Of a stretch of DNA of 64,000 nt, positions 26,837-36,221 are shown piece by piece. The notes under the pieces are model-generated. The model ran no database searches. It was not told the DNA's origin and saw only the letters and a list, made by a program, of their open reading frames with translations. The position numbers and the translations under genes were made by a program. The number at the start of each line of letters is the position of its first letter. Position 1 is the first letter of the stretch. The stretch lies in contig CAWDCL010000004.1 in assembly GCA_963800865.1 (NCBI GenBank), forward strand, positions 1,674,001 to 1,738,000, given 5' to 3'. The DNA comes from JALOKP01 sp963800865. GTDB taxonomy: Bacteria > Acidobacteriota > Polarisedimenticolia > J045.

Positions 26837-27694
26837 ATGAGGATCGGCGCAGCAGGACTCGTGCTGGCGGCGGCGGGTGCGGTGCTCTTCGCGGCGCGAA
26901 CGCCGGCCGCCGCGCCGGCCAGGCCGACCGCGCCGCGTTCCGGTACGGCCGTCGCGCTCCCCGGTACCGCCACCGTCAAGGACGTCAAGGACGGCGACAC
27001 GCTCGTCGTCGAGGACCGGGGCCGCGCGTTCACCGTACGGCTGATCGGGATCGACACGCCCGAGGAGCGGCACCCCGAGGCCGAGCCGCAGTACCTCGCC
27101 GCGGAGGCGCGCGAGGCGCTGGTGCGTCTCGTGGCGGGCCGGACGGTCACGCTGGTGGCCGACCCCGGCGCGGGCGACGACAAGTACGGGCGGTTCCTCG
27201 CCTACGTCGAGACGCCGGACGGGAAGGACGCCGGGGCCGAGTTGATCGCGACCGGCCTGGCGCGCGCGTTCGAGCGCTACGAGTTCGCGCGCAAGCCGCA
27301 CTACCGCGAACTGGAACTCGCTGCGCGCGGGGCGGGGCGCGGCATCTGGCAGGACGGCGGCCTGGCCGAACTGCGCTGGATCGTCGCCTCGCACCGCGAG
27401 CCGATCGAGGTCTACGCGATGACCGGCGGGCGCTTCGCGGTCGTCGTCGAGGGCTGGGCGCGGGCCGGTCTCAAGGGACGCGCGCGCAGCAGGGACGATC
27501 GCGGTTCGCTCGGCGACGCGGTCTGGGAGGCGCACCGCGCGCTGGGTGCGCGACCGCACGATCCTCGGCACGCGCTCGAGATCCTCGAGGCCGCCGGATT
27601 CGTGCCGCTCAGTGCTCCGGCGCCGGCGCCAGCAGGTCCAGCGCCCGCGGATCGACCCGCCGCTCCGCCACCGCCGTCCCGTCGAGGGTCGTGA
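26837..27694 (+). CDS. Exported thermonuclease-like (SNase-domain) protein
   Basis: The 285-residue protein has a signal anchor or signal peptide at residues 1-20 and a staphylococcal nuclease-type OB-fold at about 43-160. Active-site positions match SNase: Arg and Asp in VRLIGIDTPE, Glu in TPEER, and Arg in DKYGRFLAYV, so calcium-dependent nuclease activity is plausible. The region after 165 is not assigned, and the end is a Pro/Ala tail. The ATG at 26837 follows GGAGGGG; a GTG one codon earlier is possible. The 3' end overlaps the convergent TPR gene by 86 nt, within the low-complexity tail. Confidence 0.85.
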   Translation: MRIGAAGLVLAAAGAVLFAARTPAAAPARPTAPRSGTAVALPGTATVKDVKDGDTLVVEDRGRAFTVRLIGIDTPEERHPEAEPQYLAAEAREALVRLVAGRTVTLVADPGAGDDKYGRFLAYVETPDGKDAGAELIATGLARAFERYEFARKPHYRELELAARGAGRGIWQDGGLAELRWIVASHREPIEVYAMTGGRFAVVVEGWARAGLKGRARSRDDRGSLGDAVWEAHRALGARPHDPRHALEILEAAGFVPLSAPAPAPAGPAPADRPAAPPPPSRRGS

Positions 27695-29590
27695 GGTCCT
27701 GCTGCGACATCTCCAGGCGCGGCGCGAAGGCGGCGTCGAGGAACGCGGCCGCCAGCCTTGCCGCCGGGTCGTCGCCGCAGCCCTCGATCGCCGAGGCGTC
27801 GGCAGGGGTGGCGCAGGCCAGGACCACTTCGCCGCGCGCGTACAGGCAGAGCCGTCCGCCGGCGTCGCCGACCGAGAACGGGGCCGCCGGGTGCAACTCG
27901 AAGCGTCGCGAGTCGAGCGCTCGCCCCGCGGCGCGCCCGACGGTCGGATCGCCGCCCGGCCGGAGGGCGGCCGGGAGGGCCAGCCCGAGCCGGCGCAACG
28001 CCCCGGGGTCGCGGTCGAGCACCTCGGCGAAGAGGTTCGCGCTCTCGTCGACCCGCCCGCGGCGCCACGCCGCGGCCCCCATTCGCGCGGCGATCCGCAC
28101 GCGCAGCAGGACCTCCTCGGCGGGGAGAGCGGCGCGCGCGGCCGCGCCTTCGACGAGGCACCCCGCATCGTCGCCGGCGCCACAGACCGCTTCCGCGCGC
28201 AGCGCGCCCAGGTAGGCAGCCCGGAGTTCGGGCGGCTGCCCGGCGGGCGGCTCGAGCGGCTCGCGCAGCCAGGTGTCGACCAGGCGCCGGACGGCCGCGG
28301 GTCCGACGAGCTCGACCGCGTCGAGCTGAAGCCAGGGGGGGCGGCGAGCTGCGGCGTCTCCGCCGTCGATTCGTTGGTCGCTTCGAGGCCTCCGGCGAGC
28401 AGCACCGGCACGACGCGCCGGCCGGCGTACCAGGCGCGCAGCCGCTGGCCGGCGGCCGCGGCCCGCGCCGGGACCAGCGCCGACCAGCCGCAGACCGCGG
28501 CCCGCTCTTCGAGCAGCTCGGCCAGCGTGCTGCGGATCGCGCGCTCCAGCAGCGCCGACTCGGCGATCGTCGCCTCCTCGCTGCCGGACCAGTGCGCGGC
28601 GCGATCGGGCTCGTCGAGCGCGTGGCCGACAGCGGCCAGCGCGCGGTCCGGATGGCCGGCCAGCAGCAGCACCTGCGACGAGGTGAACAGCGCCTGCGAC
28701 CGCGTGTACTGCTGGATGCGGCGCGGTGCGGCGCGCACCGCGAGGGCCATCGCACGCGCCGCGGCGGCGGCCTCGCCCAGCCGCCCCTCGGCCGCGTAGA
28801 GCGCGGCCAGGTCGCGCCACGGGTTCGCTTCCTCGTCCGGGACGCGGGTCGACTCGAGCAGCAGCCGCTCGGCCTCGTCGAATCGGCCGGCGTCCTGCGC
28901 GGCGACCGCGGCATTTCGCAGCGCCAGGCCGGCCGGCAGATCGAAGCGCCGCACCGCGGCGAGCACGGTGACGCAGGCCGGGTAACCGTCGAGCGCGCAC
29001 AGGCCGTTCCGTCCGATCACCTCCTCCAGCGGGTCACCCGTCGCCAGCGCGCGCGCCGCCGCGGCGCGGGCTTCGTCCTCGCGGCCGAGCTTCATCAGCG
29101 GCCAGACGTCGAGCCCGTGCAGGTCGGGGTCGTAGAGCGCGCGCACGCGCGCGGAGTAGTCCAGCGTCTGTTCGAAGCGCCCGAGATCCGACGAGGCCCA
29201 CATCAGGTGATAGAGCGCCTCGCGGTGCCAGCGCTCCATGCCGGGGCGGGCGACCCCGCCGGGCGACTCGGTCAGCGCGAGCGCGCGGCGGAAGTGCACG
29301 AGTGCGAGCGGGGTGTTTCCCTCGCCGTCGTGCAGCGCGCGCCCCAGCACCAGCTCGCCGACCGCGGAGCGGGGGTTCAGGGCGAGCGTGCGCTCGGCCA
29401 GCTCTCGGGCCCGGACGAACCGCCCCTCCTGCGCGGCGCGCAGCGCCTCCGCTTCGTGCTCGGGCAGGCGCGTCGAGCCGTGCGGCGGCTCGGCCGCGGC
29501 CGGCGCGATCCACGCGAGGGCAAGCACCAGCGCGAGCGCGACGGTGCGCGCGCGGCGCAGGTCGCCGGGGAACGGTCCGGGGATGGGCAT
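27609..29590 (-). pseudogene. Exported TPR protein, interrupted by a one-base frameshift
   Basis: Two frames together encode about 660 residues. The first begins with a signal peptide (ALALVLALAWIAPAAA) and contains TPR-like helices with motifs such as EAEALRAAQEGRFVRARELA and LALVHFRRALAL. At about residue 416 the frame breaks in a run of seven G on the plus strand (28335-28341). One extra base restores WLQLDAVELVG and a good protein to the end (LTTLDGTAVAERRVDPRALD). The conserved quality of both halves and an identical lesion in rlmB suggest a sequencing error more than a dead gene. No specific function is recognised. Confidence 0.7.
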
Positions 29591-29632
29591 GGATCGAGTC
29601 TACGCGGCCCGGCGGCAGGGCCCAAAGTGCCC

Positions 29633-29663
29633 GGCCCGGGCCCCGCGCGACGGGACCCGGGCC
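29633..29663. terminator. Hairpin downstream of the secreted-protein gene
   Basis: GGCCCGGG and CCCGGGCC pair around an inner CCCG/CGGG, giving about 12 bp with one mismatch. On the minus strand it lies 50 nt after the stop of the gene at 29713-30156. There is no long T run, so termination is plausible but unproven. Confidence 0.45.
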
Positions 29664-29712
29664 GTGACCGAGAGGAGAGGGAGTGGGAGAGGGGTCGGGT
29701 CTGGAGTTCGTC

Positions 29713-30156
29713 TCAGCGGGCCGCGCGCGTCTCGTCGCGCGGCGGTCCCGGTTCGTACGGCGGCACGGTCACGAGGCCGGAGGCCACGGTCGCGACGCGC
29801 AGCGGCTGGTGGGCCGACTGCGAGGAAGCGGACGAGTCGTGGCGCACGCCGACGAGATGGGTCAGGCCGCGCGCGTCCTCGCGCAGCACGAGGTGGGAGG
29901 CGGCGCCCGAGGCGTGCCCCGCGCTTCCCTCGCGGAAGACGCTGGCCACCGGGCGTCCGTCGATGAGGACCTGGACGAGGCTTCCCGTGCCGACGGGGCG
30001 GAGCACCACCGCACCACCCGGGAAGAGCTGGTCGCCGATCACGACCGGCCCGGCGACATCGGCGCCGAGCGTCGCGGCAGCCTGTGAGGTTCCCGCAGCG
30101 GCGGTCAGCCCCAGCGCGAGCACCGCGAACCCGTGAAACAGCGTCCTCGTGGTCAT
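29713..30156 (-). CDS. Small secreted protein of unknown function
   Basis: The 147-residue protein has a clear signal peptide (about 1-26, FHGFAVLALGLTAAAGTSQA, cleavage after AxA). The mature part is a small all-beta-looking domain: VVIGDQLFPGGAVVLRPVG, VQVLIDGRPVASV and SHLVLREDARGLTHLVGVRH. The ATG at 30156 is chosen because AAGGAGG stands 9 nt before it and the signal peptide starts there. An upstream extension to 30243 lacks both. No family is recognised. It precedes the TPR gene on the same strand, with a hairpin between. Confidence 0.7.
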   Translation of the reverse strand: MTTRTLFHGFAVLALGLTAAAGTSQAAATLGADVAGPVVIGDQLFPGGAVVLRPVGTGSLVQVLIDGRPVASVFREGSAGHASGAASHLVLREDARGLTHLVGVRHDSSASSQSAHQPLRVATVASGLVTVPPYEPGPPRDETRAAR

Positions 30157-30332
30157 CGTTCCGTGCCTCCTTGGGCTGAGGGAAGGCAAGAGCGATGCCA
30201 CGCGTCGCGGCGCGGCCCCGCGAACCGCTGCGAACGGTCCCACCGCGCCGTGGATCGCGGGATCGGAATCCCGCTGCCGGAAACCGGCATCGGTCCGGAC
30301 AGGATGGCCGGACGCGCCCCGGCGGGGAGCGG

Positions 30333-31370
30333 TCAGCCGCGCTGTAACGTGGCGCGCGTCGCAGCCTCGAGCGGGCCGGCCAGCGCGTCGCTCACGATCG
30401 GGACCGGGTCGGCCACGCCGGGCGCCAGGACGATCCGGTGCGCGAACAGCGGCACGGCCAGCGCCGCCAGGTCGTCGGTCGAGACGAAGGCCCGGCCGCG
30501 CCGCATCGCGCGCGCCTGGAGCGCCGGAACCGCCTGGACCAGCGAGCGCGTCGACAGCCCCTGGGCGACCCGCGCGTCGTCGCGCGTGGCCCGCGCCAGG
30601 TCGACCAGGCAGGCCCGCAGCTCGGGCGCGAAGCGGATCTCCCGCTCGACCGCGTCGCGCGCTTCGAGCAGCTCGTCGCGGGTGATCTTCGGCCGGGAGG
30701 AAGGTTGCGGGTGCAGCCGCTGCCGGTAGCTGGCGACGACCTCGAGCTCGGCCTCGCGCGCGATCGGCACCATCCGGATCTTGAACAGGAAGCGGTCGAG
30801 CTGCGGTGCCGGGAGCGGGAAGGTCCCGGCGAGGCCGAGCGGGTTCTGGGTCGCGACGACCAGGAAGAGCGGGTCGAGCGGGTAGGTCACGTTGTCGACC
30901 GTGACCTGGCGCTCGGCCATCGCCTCGAGCAGCGCCGACTGCACCTTGGGCGAGGTCCGGTTGATCTCGTCGGCCAGGACGACGTGCGCGAAGACCGGGC
31001 CGGGCATGAACTCGAAGCGGGCGCGCTCCGGGTCGAAGACGGAAACGCCGGTGATGTCGGAGGGGAGCAGGTCGGGCGTGAACTGGATCCGGCGGAAGGC
31101 CGAGAGAGGCGAACCGTCGCCGTCGAGCGACTCGCCGAGCGCGCGTGCCAGCATCGTCTTGCCCGAGCCCGGGAAGTCCTCCAGCAGGACGTGCCCCCCG
31201 GCGAGCCAGGCGATGACGACGAGGTCGATCACGTCGTCACGGCCGATGATCGCCTCGCCGAGCCGCCCGGCGACGCGTTGTGCCACCTCCGCGGCCTCGG
31301 CCAGCCCGGTACCGTTCCTGCCGGACGGCTGCTCGCGCGCCTCGTCGATCGGGTTCCTGTCGGGCTCCAC
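30333..31370 (-). CDS. MoxR-family AAA+ ATPase
   Basis: The 345-residue protein is a MoxR/AAA_3 chaperone-like ATPase. It shows Walker A GSGKTMLARALG, the DLLPSDITG segment, Walker B LADEINRTSPKVQSALLEAM, sensor-1 VVATQNPLGLAGTFPLPAPQLDRF and the C-terminal lid. MoxR ATPases commonly work with neighbouring DUF58 or VWA proteins to mature or insert protein complexes, and here DUF58 and transglutaminase genes are in the same operon. The GTG start is 6 nt after GGAGG. It is the last of three genes, 20 nt after the transglutaminase gene. Confidence 0.93.
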   Translation of the reverse strand: MEPDRNPIDEAREQPSGRNGTGLAEAAEVAQRVAGRLGEAIIGRDDVIDLVVIAWLAGGHVLLEDFPGSGKTMLARALGESLDGDGSPLSAFRRIQFTPDLLPSDITGVSVFDPERARFEFMPGPVFAHVVLADEINRTSPKVQSALLEAMAERQVTVDNVTYPLDPLFLVVATQNPLGLAGTFPLPAPQLDRFLFKIRMVPIAREAELEVVASYRQRLHPQPSSRPKITRDELLEARDAVEREIRFAPELRACLVDLARATRDDARVAQGLSTRSLVQAVPALQARAMRRGRAFVSTDDLAALAVPLFAHRIVLAPGVADPVPIVSDALAGPLEAATRATLQRG

Positions 31371-31390
31371 GTTTCGCCTCCGGTTTCGGG

Positions 31391-33607
31391 TCAGCGCGTT
31401 CGCACCCAGCGCCACGGGTCGAGCCGGCCCCACCATACCCTCCCGCGGGCGCCTCGTCGCGGGTCCGCCGCGCGCTGCCGCGCGACCGCGCGGGCCAGCT
31501 GCGCCGCCGCCACCGGGTCGGCGTCGCGGGCGCCGAATCGCGCGGCGAGGTGCGCGGCGGTGAGCGGTTCGATCGCTGCCGCGGTCCCCGCCGCGCGCGC
31601 AGCGAAGGCCTCGCGCGTTTCGCCGGGGGCGCGGACCAGCCCGGCTTCGGCCAGCCGGTCGAGTGCGGCGCGCAACGCCAGGCGTGCGGTGCGGTCCCGC
31701 CGCGCCGCAGCGGGGGCGACGCGCCGCCAGAGCTTGGCCGCGTGCCCCGCGCCGGCCCAGGCGAGCAGGGCCGAGCCGAGCACGAGCAGCGTCTCGCCTG
31801 GTCCCGGCAGCCGATAGGGGGGCGGGGCGTCGCGCCCGGGCCCGCTCGCACGCGGCCGCGCCATCTCGCCCAGCATCCGCTGGAGGTCCAGGCTCGGCGC
31901 CGCGAGCGGTGGATCGAGCGACGGCGGGGACGGATCGATCGGCACCCACCCGACGCCATCGAGGTACGTCTCGGCCCAGGCGTGCGCATCACCGGCGCGC
32001 AGCAGCAGCGCGGAGCCCCCGGCGCGGTTCGACTCTTCGTAGGCGTAGCCGGCCGCGACGCGCGACGGCAACCCCATCGACCGCAGCAGGTAGGCCGCGG
32101 CGTGGGCGAGGTGCACGCAGTAGCCGATCCGGTCCCCGAAGAGGAACGACGCGGTCGGGTCGTCGGCCGCGGCGTGGTGCGAGCGCAGCGAATACTGGGT
32201 GTGTCCTTCGAGCCAGATCGCGACCGCGAGCGCGCGGGCCCACGGATCCCCGGCGTATTCCGGCCGCAGCGTCGCGTCGATCTCGGCCGCCAGCGCCGCG
32301 TAGCGCGGATCGGCAGGGGCCTCCCGATAGGCGGCGTCGATTGCAGCCGGCCAGGCGGGGTTGCCGGCCGCGCGCCCCAGCAGCCGCGGCAGCGCCGCGG
32401 TCAGGACCATCGATCGCGTGTCGTAGGTCCGGCGGAACAGCGCAGGGTCGGCGTTGGCGACCGACTCGATCGTGAATCCGTCGGCCAGGACCGGCGGCAG
32501 GACGTGGTCGCGAACCAGCGAGACGGTCGCCTGGAGCGGGTCGCGAAACGCCGAGCCGGGGGGCAGCGCGTGCACCTCGGCCGCGCCCGGGGCGGGGAAG
32601 CCGGGGAAGAGGTCGGCATCGACCTCCTCTCCGGCCGCGCCGCCGCCGCGCGCCTGGACCAGGCGCCGGCCGTTGTGGACCGAGAAGGCGACCTGCCGGA
32701 AGTAGAGCACCCCGCCCGTCGGCCCGACGTCGTCGTGGAGCACCACGACCGCGACCGGCGCTTCGGCACCGCTCGACGAGTAGTCGTCCCGGAACGGCGC
32801 CATCTCGTCGAGGCGCTCACCGTGCCCGCCGCCGGGGACGGTCAGGCCGAGCGGGTTCTGCTCGCCGCGCGCCCGCGGCGTGCCGTCCGCGGCCGAGCCG
32901 CCGCCGCGCTCCCCCTGCGGCTCGCCCGAGAGGCGGAGCGGATCCTCGGAGGGCAGCCGCAGCAGGCCCAGCCCGGGAGCGAAGCGGACGAGCGTCGCGG
33001 CAGCGAGCAGCAGCAGCAGCGCGGCCAGCCAGGCCCGCCGGGCGCGCCCGGGGCGATAGAGCGCGAGCGAGCCGGCCACGCCCGCCACCGCGCCGAGCGC
33101 GGAGAAGACGAGCGCCGGGTGCCAGCCGGCGAGAAAGGCGCGGTCCGAGACGGCGTAGGGCAGGTGGATCGCGCCTCCGCGGTGCGGGGCGAACAGCAGC
33201 GCCACCGCGCCGACCAGCGCGGCGAGCGGCAGCAGGCGCATCGCGGGGACGCGGGCCGCGGCGTGGGCGAGGAGCAGGGCCGCGGCGAGCACCGGGAGCC
33301 CGATCGTCATCGCCTCGCGCGTCCTCGCCAGCAGGTCCGGCCACGGGACGAGCGCCGGCGGGAGGCGGTCGAGCAGGGTCGCGGCGAGCGGTCCCAGCCC
33401 GGCGACGAGCACCGCCGCCGCCGGGACGACCCACGCGCGCAACGCGCTCGGCGCGGTGCGCGCGCCGGCGAGGCCGCCGATCGCGGCCGCGGCGATCGCC
33501 ACGGCGAGGCCGGACGCGCTCGCCGCCGGTGCGAACAGCAGCCCCGCCGACGCCGCGAGGACCACCGCGACGGGAAGACCCTGCACGAGGCCCTGGCGCG
33601 CGCTCAT
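31391..33607 (-). CDS. Membrane-bound transglutaminase-like protein
   Basis: The 738-residue protein has about seven N-terminal membrane helices (residues 1-230), a periplasmic region with a transglutaminase-like fold at about 380-560, one more helix near 620, and a C-terminal DUF4129-like part. The catalytic Cys is in DRIGYCVHLAHAAAYLLRSMG, His in GDAHAWAETYLDG, and Asp in VGWVPIDPSP. Proteins of this type (TgpA-like) occur with MoxR and DUF58 and act at the cell envelope as proteases or cross-linkers. The ATG overlaps the DUF58 stop as ATGA. Confidence 0.9.
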   Translation of the reverse strand: MSARQGLVQGLPVAVVLAASAGLLFAPAASASGLAVAIAAAAIGGLAGARTAPSALRAWVVPAAAVLVAGLGPLAATLLDRLPPALVPWPDLLARTREAMTIGLPVLAAALLLAHAAARVPAMRLLPLAALVGAVALLFAPHRGGAIHLPYAVSDRAFLAGWHPALVFSALGAVAGVAGSLALYRPGRARRAWLAALLLLLAAATLVRFAPGLGLLRLPSEDPLRLSGEPQGERGGGSAADGTPRARGEQNPLGLTVPGGGHGERLDEMAPFRDDYSSSGAEAPVAVVVLHDDVGPTGGVLYFRQVAFSVHNGRRLVQARGGGAAGEEVDADLFPGFPAPGAAEVHALPPGSAFRDPLQATVSLVRDHVLPPVLADGFTIESVANADPALFRRTYDTRSMVLTAALPRLLGRAAGNPAWPAAIDAAYREAPADPRYAALAAEIDATLRPEYAGDPWARALAVAIWLEGHTQYSLRSHHAAADDPTASFLFGDRIGYCVHLAHAAAYLLRSMGLPSRVAAGYAYEESNRAGGSALLLRAGDAHAWAETYLDGVGWVPIDPSPPSLDPPLAAPSLDLQRMLGEMARPRASGPGRDAPPPYRLPGPGETLLVLGSALLAWAGAGHAAKLWRRVAPAAARRDRTARLALRAALDRLAEAGLVRAPGETREAFAARAAGTAAAIEPLTAAHLAARFGARDADPVAAAQLARAVARQRAADPRRGARGRVWWGRLDPWRWVRTR

Positions 33608-34929
33608 CGCGCGCCCGCCGCCGCGGCCGCTGCGGGGCCGAGCAGGTCGGCACCGGAGAGCACGGTCAGCCGGCCGCTGACGCGGTCGGCGAGCACGAGA
33701 CGCACGCCGGTGGCGGCGAGCGGCGCGAGGCCGCGCACCAGCGCTTCGAAGGCGGGCGGCGGCCGGTGTTCGCGCAGCAGCGCCCGCGACAGCAGGCCGG
33801 TCGGGCGCACTCCCGGGCCGGCGTCCGCGGCCGCGACGATCGCGTAGCGCGACGGATCGGCCGCGACGTGCGAGAGGACGATCGGGAGCCAGCGGCTGGT
33901 GCGCGCCGGGACGACGAGCAGGACCGGACTGCCCGGCTCCGCGGCGCCGAGCGCGAGCGCGCCCGCGAGGTCGCTCGCGCCTCGCGCGCGGTGGCGCACC
34001 GAAGCCGCCAGCAGGTCCAGCGCGCGGTGCACGTCGCGCACCGGGGCCGGGGCACCGTCGCATGCGAACGGCAGGTCCTCCCCGAACAGGCCGCTCTCGA
34101 GGATGACCCGCGCGGCCGCGGCCGCGGCGTCGTCGCTCTCGCCGGCGACGAGGTAGAGCAGCGGCCTCCCCTCGGGGGAACGCGCGGGCTCGTGGGCCCG
34201 CACCATGAGCTGCCGGGAGCGGGCGTAGACCTTCCACAGGATCAGCCGCGCGGGGTCCGAGCGGGTGTAGGTCCGGAAGTCGACGAGGTCGCCGCGAGGC
34301 GGTCCCGACGGCCAGGCCAGGAGATCCCCGGTGGCGAGGCTGGTGGCCAGCTCCGCCGCCGACAGGCGTCCCGGGTCGGGCAGCGCGCGCACCGCGCGAG
34401 ACTGCGGGACCCGGGCGGTGAATCGCCAGAGACCCAGCACGTCCTCGCCGCGCAGCTCGCGCACGATTTCCCCGGCCAGCGCCCGGTCGCGAAAGGTCAC
34501 CCGCTCGACGCGCAGCGGGTTCCGCGCGGCAGGTGCGACCTGGCCCGCGGGGGCGAGCCAGGCGAGCCGCGGGGTGGCGGCGAGGGGCACGGCGCGGACC
34601 GGCAGCACGAGGCCCGTCGCGACCGGCCGCCCCTCGACCGCCTCGAGCGGCGGCGCCCCCGCGGAGCTGGCGCGGCGGAGGTCGCGCCGGGCGAGTGCGA
34701 GCGACAGCGCTGCCGCCGCGCCGGTACCGGCCAGCAGCGCGAGGCCCCAGAGGGCCGCGATCGTGACGACGAGGTCGATCCGGCCGCGTCCGAACCAGTA
34801 GGCCGCTGCGGCCGCGGCCAGCAGCAGGAAGCCGGCCGGCCGGATCGGGACCGCGCGGACCCAGGCGAAAAGACGCCCGGCCAGGGGGACGCGGGGAGGG
34901 GGCGGCGCCGCCCGGGGCGCGGTCGACAT
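33604..34929 (-). CDS. DUF58 domain-containing protein
   Basis: The 441-residue protein has two membrane helices near the N-terminus (about 30-70) and a DUF58 domain in the middle, recognised by PPRGDLVDFRTYTRSDPARLILWKVYARS (a variant of the GdxxRxIxW signature). A VWA-like fold follows. DUF58 proteins partner MoxR ATPases. The start is the ATG at 34929, since an extension to 35025 is Pro/Ala filler. It is the first gene of the DUF58-transglutaminase-MoxR operon and is divergent from the PpiC-type lipoprotein gene. Confidence 0.88.
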   Translation of the reverse strand: MSTAPRAAPPPPRVPLAGRLFAWVRAVPIRPAGFLLLAAAAAAYWFGRGRIDLVVTIAALWGLALLAGTGAAAALSLALARRDLRRASSAGAPPLEAVEGRPVATGLVLPVRAVPLAATPRLAWLAPAGQVAPAARNPLRVERVTFRDRALAGEIVRELRGEDVLGLWRFTARVPQSRAVRALPDPGRLSAAELATSLATGDLLAWPSGPPRGDLVDFRTYTRSDPARLILWKVYARSRQLMVRAHEPARSPEGRPLLYLVAGESDDAAAAAARVILESGLFGEDLPFACDGAPAPVRDVHRALDLLAASVRHRARGASDLAGALALGAAEPGSPVLLVVPARTSRWLPIVLSHVAADPSRYAIVAAADAGPGVRPTGLLSRALLREHRPPPAFEALVRGLAPLAATGVRLVLADRVSGRLTVLSGADLLGPAAAAAAGAR

Positions 34930-35072
34930 CGCTGCGAGTGTAGATGGGCGACGCGCCGGGTGCGAGGCGGCGGGGTGCGGGGCGCGTCCGGCGGTCGGCT
35001 GGTCGCCGCGGCCAAAAGCACTCACAATGCGCCGGTTGCCGGCCCGCTGGCCGGCCCGAGGTGAGCGTGATC

Positions 35073-36221
35073 ATGAGCCATGCCGGAAAAGGACGGAGTG
35101 TGACGCGCGGGGCCCTCCTTGCGCTGGTCGTCGGGTGGTTGGCGTTCGCGGCGGGGTGCGGCAAGGGGAAGCCCGAGAAGCCGGAGTCGCCGCTCGACAA
35201 GATCCCGACCAAGGACGCGGTCGTGCTCGTCGGCGACAGGAAGATCTCCGGCGCGTGGCTCCGCAACTGGTGCGCGACGCAGGAGCTGCAGTTCCTGCGC
35301 GGCGGGATGCCGGTCCAGGTCGACGAGTACTCGCTGATCACCGCGGGCCGCCAGATCCTGACCAAGGTCGTGCTGATCGCGGGCGAGGCCGAGCGCCGCG
35401 GGATCGTCGTCAGCGACCAGGAGATCCAGGACCAGCTGAGCAAGGAGATGAAGCTGTTCCCTTCGACCGAGGCCTGGCGCGACCGGATGACCGCGTCGGG
35501 GATGACGGTCGAGGAGCGGAAGGAGCAGATCCGGCTCGAACTGCTCTTCAACAAGTACCGGGAGCAGATCGCGACGCCGGAGGTGGTGAAGACGCGCGCC
35601 AACCCGGAGATGGCCCGGGAGTACTACGACCGCTTCCCGCAGCAGTTCCAGCGCCCGCGCGCGGTCCACCTGGCGCACATCATGCGCTCGGTGGCGAAGG
35701 ACGCGCCCCCCGACCAGCGCGAGAAGGAACGCGCCGCCATCGAGAAGGCGCGCGGCCGCGTGGCGAGCGGCGAGAAGTTCGAGGACGTGGCGCGCGAGGT
35801 GTCGACCGACGTCTCGGCGATCAAGGGGGGCGACATCAAGTGGGTCAACGAGCAGGCCCCGCTCGCGCCGGAGATCAAGGAGAAGGTGCTGGTCCTCAAG
35901 CCCGGCGAGATGAGCGCGATCATCGAGAGCCCGGCCGGGTATCACCTGTTCCAGGCGATCGAGGTCCAGGAGGCCGGAGTGGTCCCCTTCGAGGAGGCGC
36001 AGGAAGGGATCCAGAAGCAGCTGCTCGAGAAGGCGCTCCAGGTCTCGATGGAGCGCGCGGCCTCCGACCTGCAGCAGCAGACCAAGGTCCAGTTCCTCGA
36101 CCTCAAGCCCTACATCGGCACGCCGCCGGAGAAGCCGGCCGGAACGCCGGCCGCCGGCGCGGCCGCGCCTCCGGGCGGTGCCGCACCGCCGGCGCCGCAG
36201 CAGGCTCCCACGAAGAACTAA
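35073..36221 (+). CDS. PpiC/SurA-type peptidyl-prolyl isomerase lipoprotein
   Basis: The 382-residue protein begins with a lipoprotein signal (LVVGWLAFAAGC, lipidated Cys near residue 27). A SurA-like N-terminal helical domain at about 40-190 includes VVLVGDRKISGAWLRNW. A parvulin domain lies at about 205-310 (HLAHIMRSVAKDAP, FEDVAREVSTDVSAIKGGDI, SPAGYHLFQAIEV). It should help fold exported or outer-membrane proteins. The end is Pro/Ala-rich. GAGGTGA stands 8 nt before the chosen ATG. Its TAA stop shares bases with the TAG of the convergent GldFG gene (CTAA). Confidence 0.9.
   Translation: MSHAGKGRSVTRGALLALVVGWLAFAAGCGKGKPEKPESPLDKIPTKDAVVLVGDRKISGAWLRNWCATQELQFLRGGMPVQVDEYSLITAGRQILTKVVLIAGEAERRGIVVSDQEIQDQLSKEMKLFPSTEAWRDRMTASGMTVEERKEQIRLELLFNKYREQIATPEVVKTRANPEMAREYYDRFPQQFQRPRAVHLAHIMRSVAKDAPPDQREKERAAIEKARGRVASGEKFEDVAREVSTDVSAIKGGDIKWVNEQAPLAPEIKEKVLVLKPGEMSAIIESPAGYHLFQAIEVQEAGVVPFEEAQEGIQKQLLEKALQVSMERAASDLQQQTKVQFLDLKPYIGTPPEKPAGTPAAGAAAPPGGAAPPAPQQAPTKN

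Noticed and set aside
28335..28341. Programmed ribosomal frameshift at C7-TGG
   Set aside because: No downstream pseudoknot or upstream stimulator is evident, and the same lesion in rlmB points to homopolymer error. It remains an alternative only if reads confirm seven bases.
31391..35602. A 1,403-codon minus-strand frame running through transglutaminase and DUF58 regions
   Set aside because: Only the part from 33607 downstream is the transglutaminase gene. The upstream part overlaps DUF58 in another frame and reads as Arg/Pro-rich noise.
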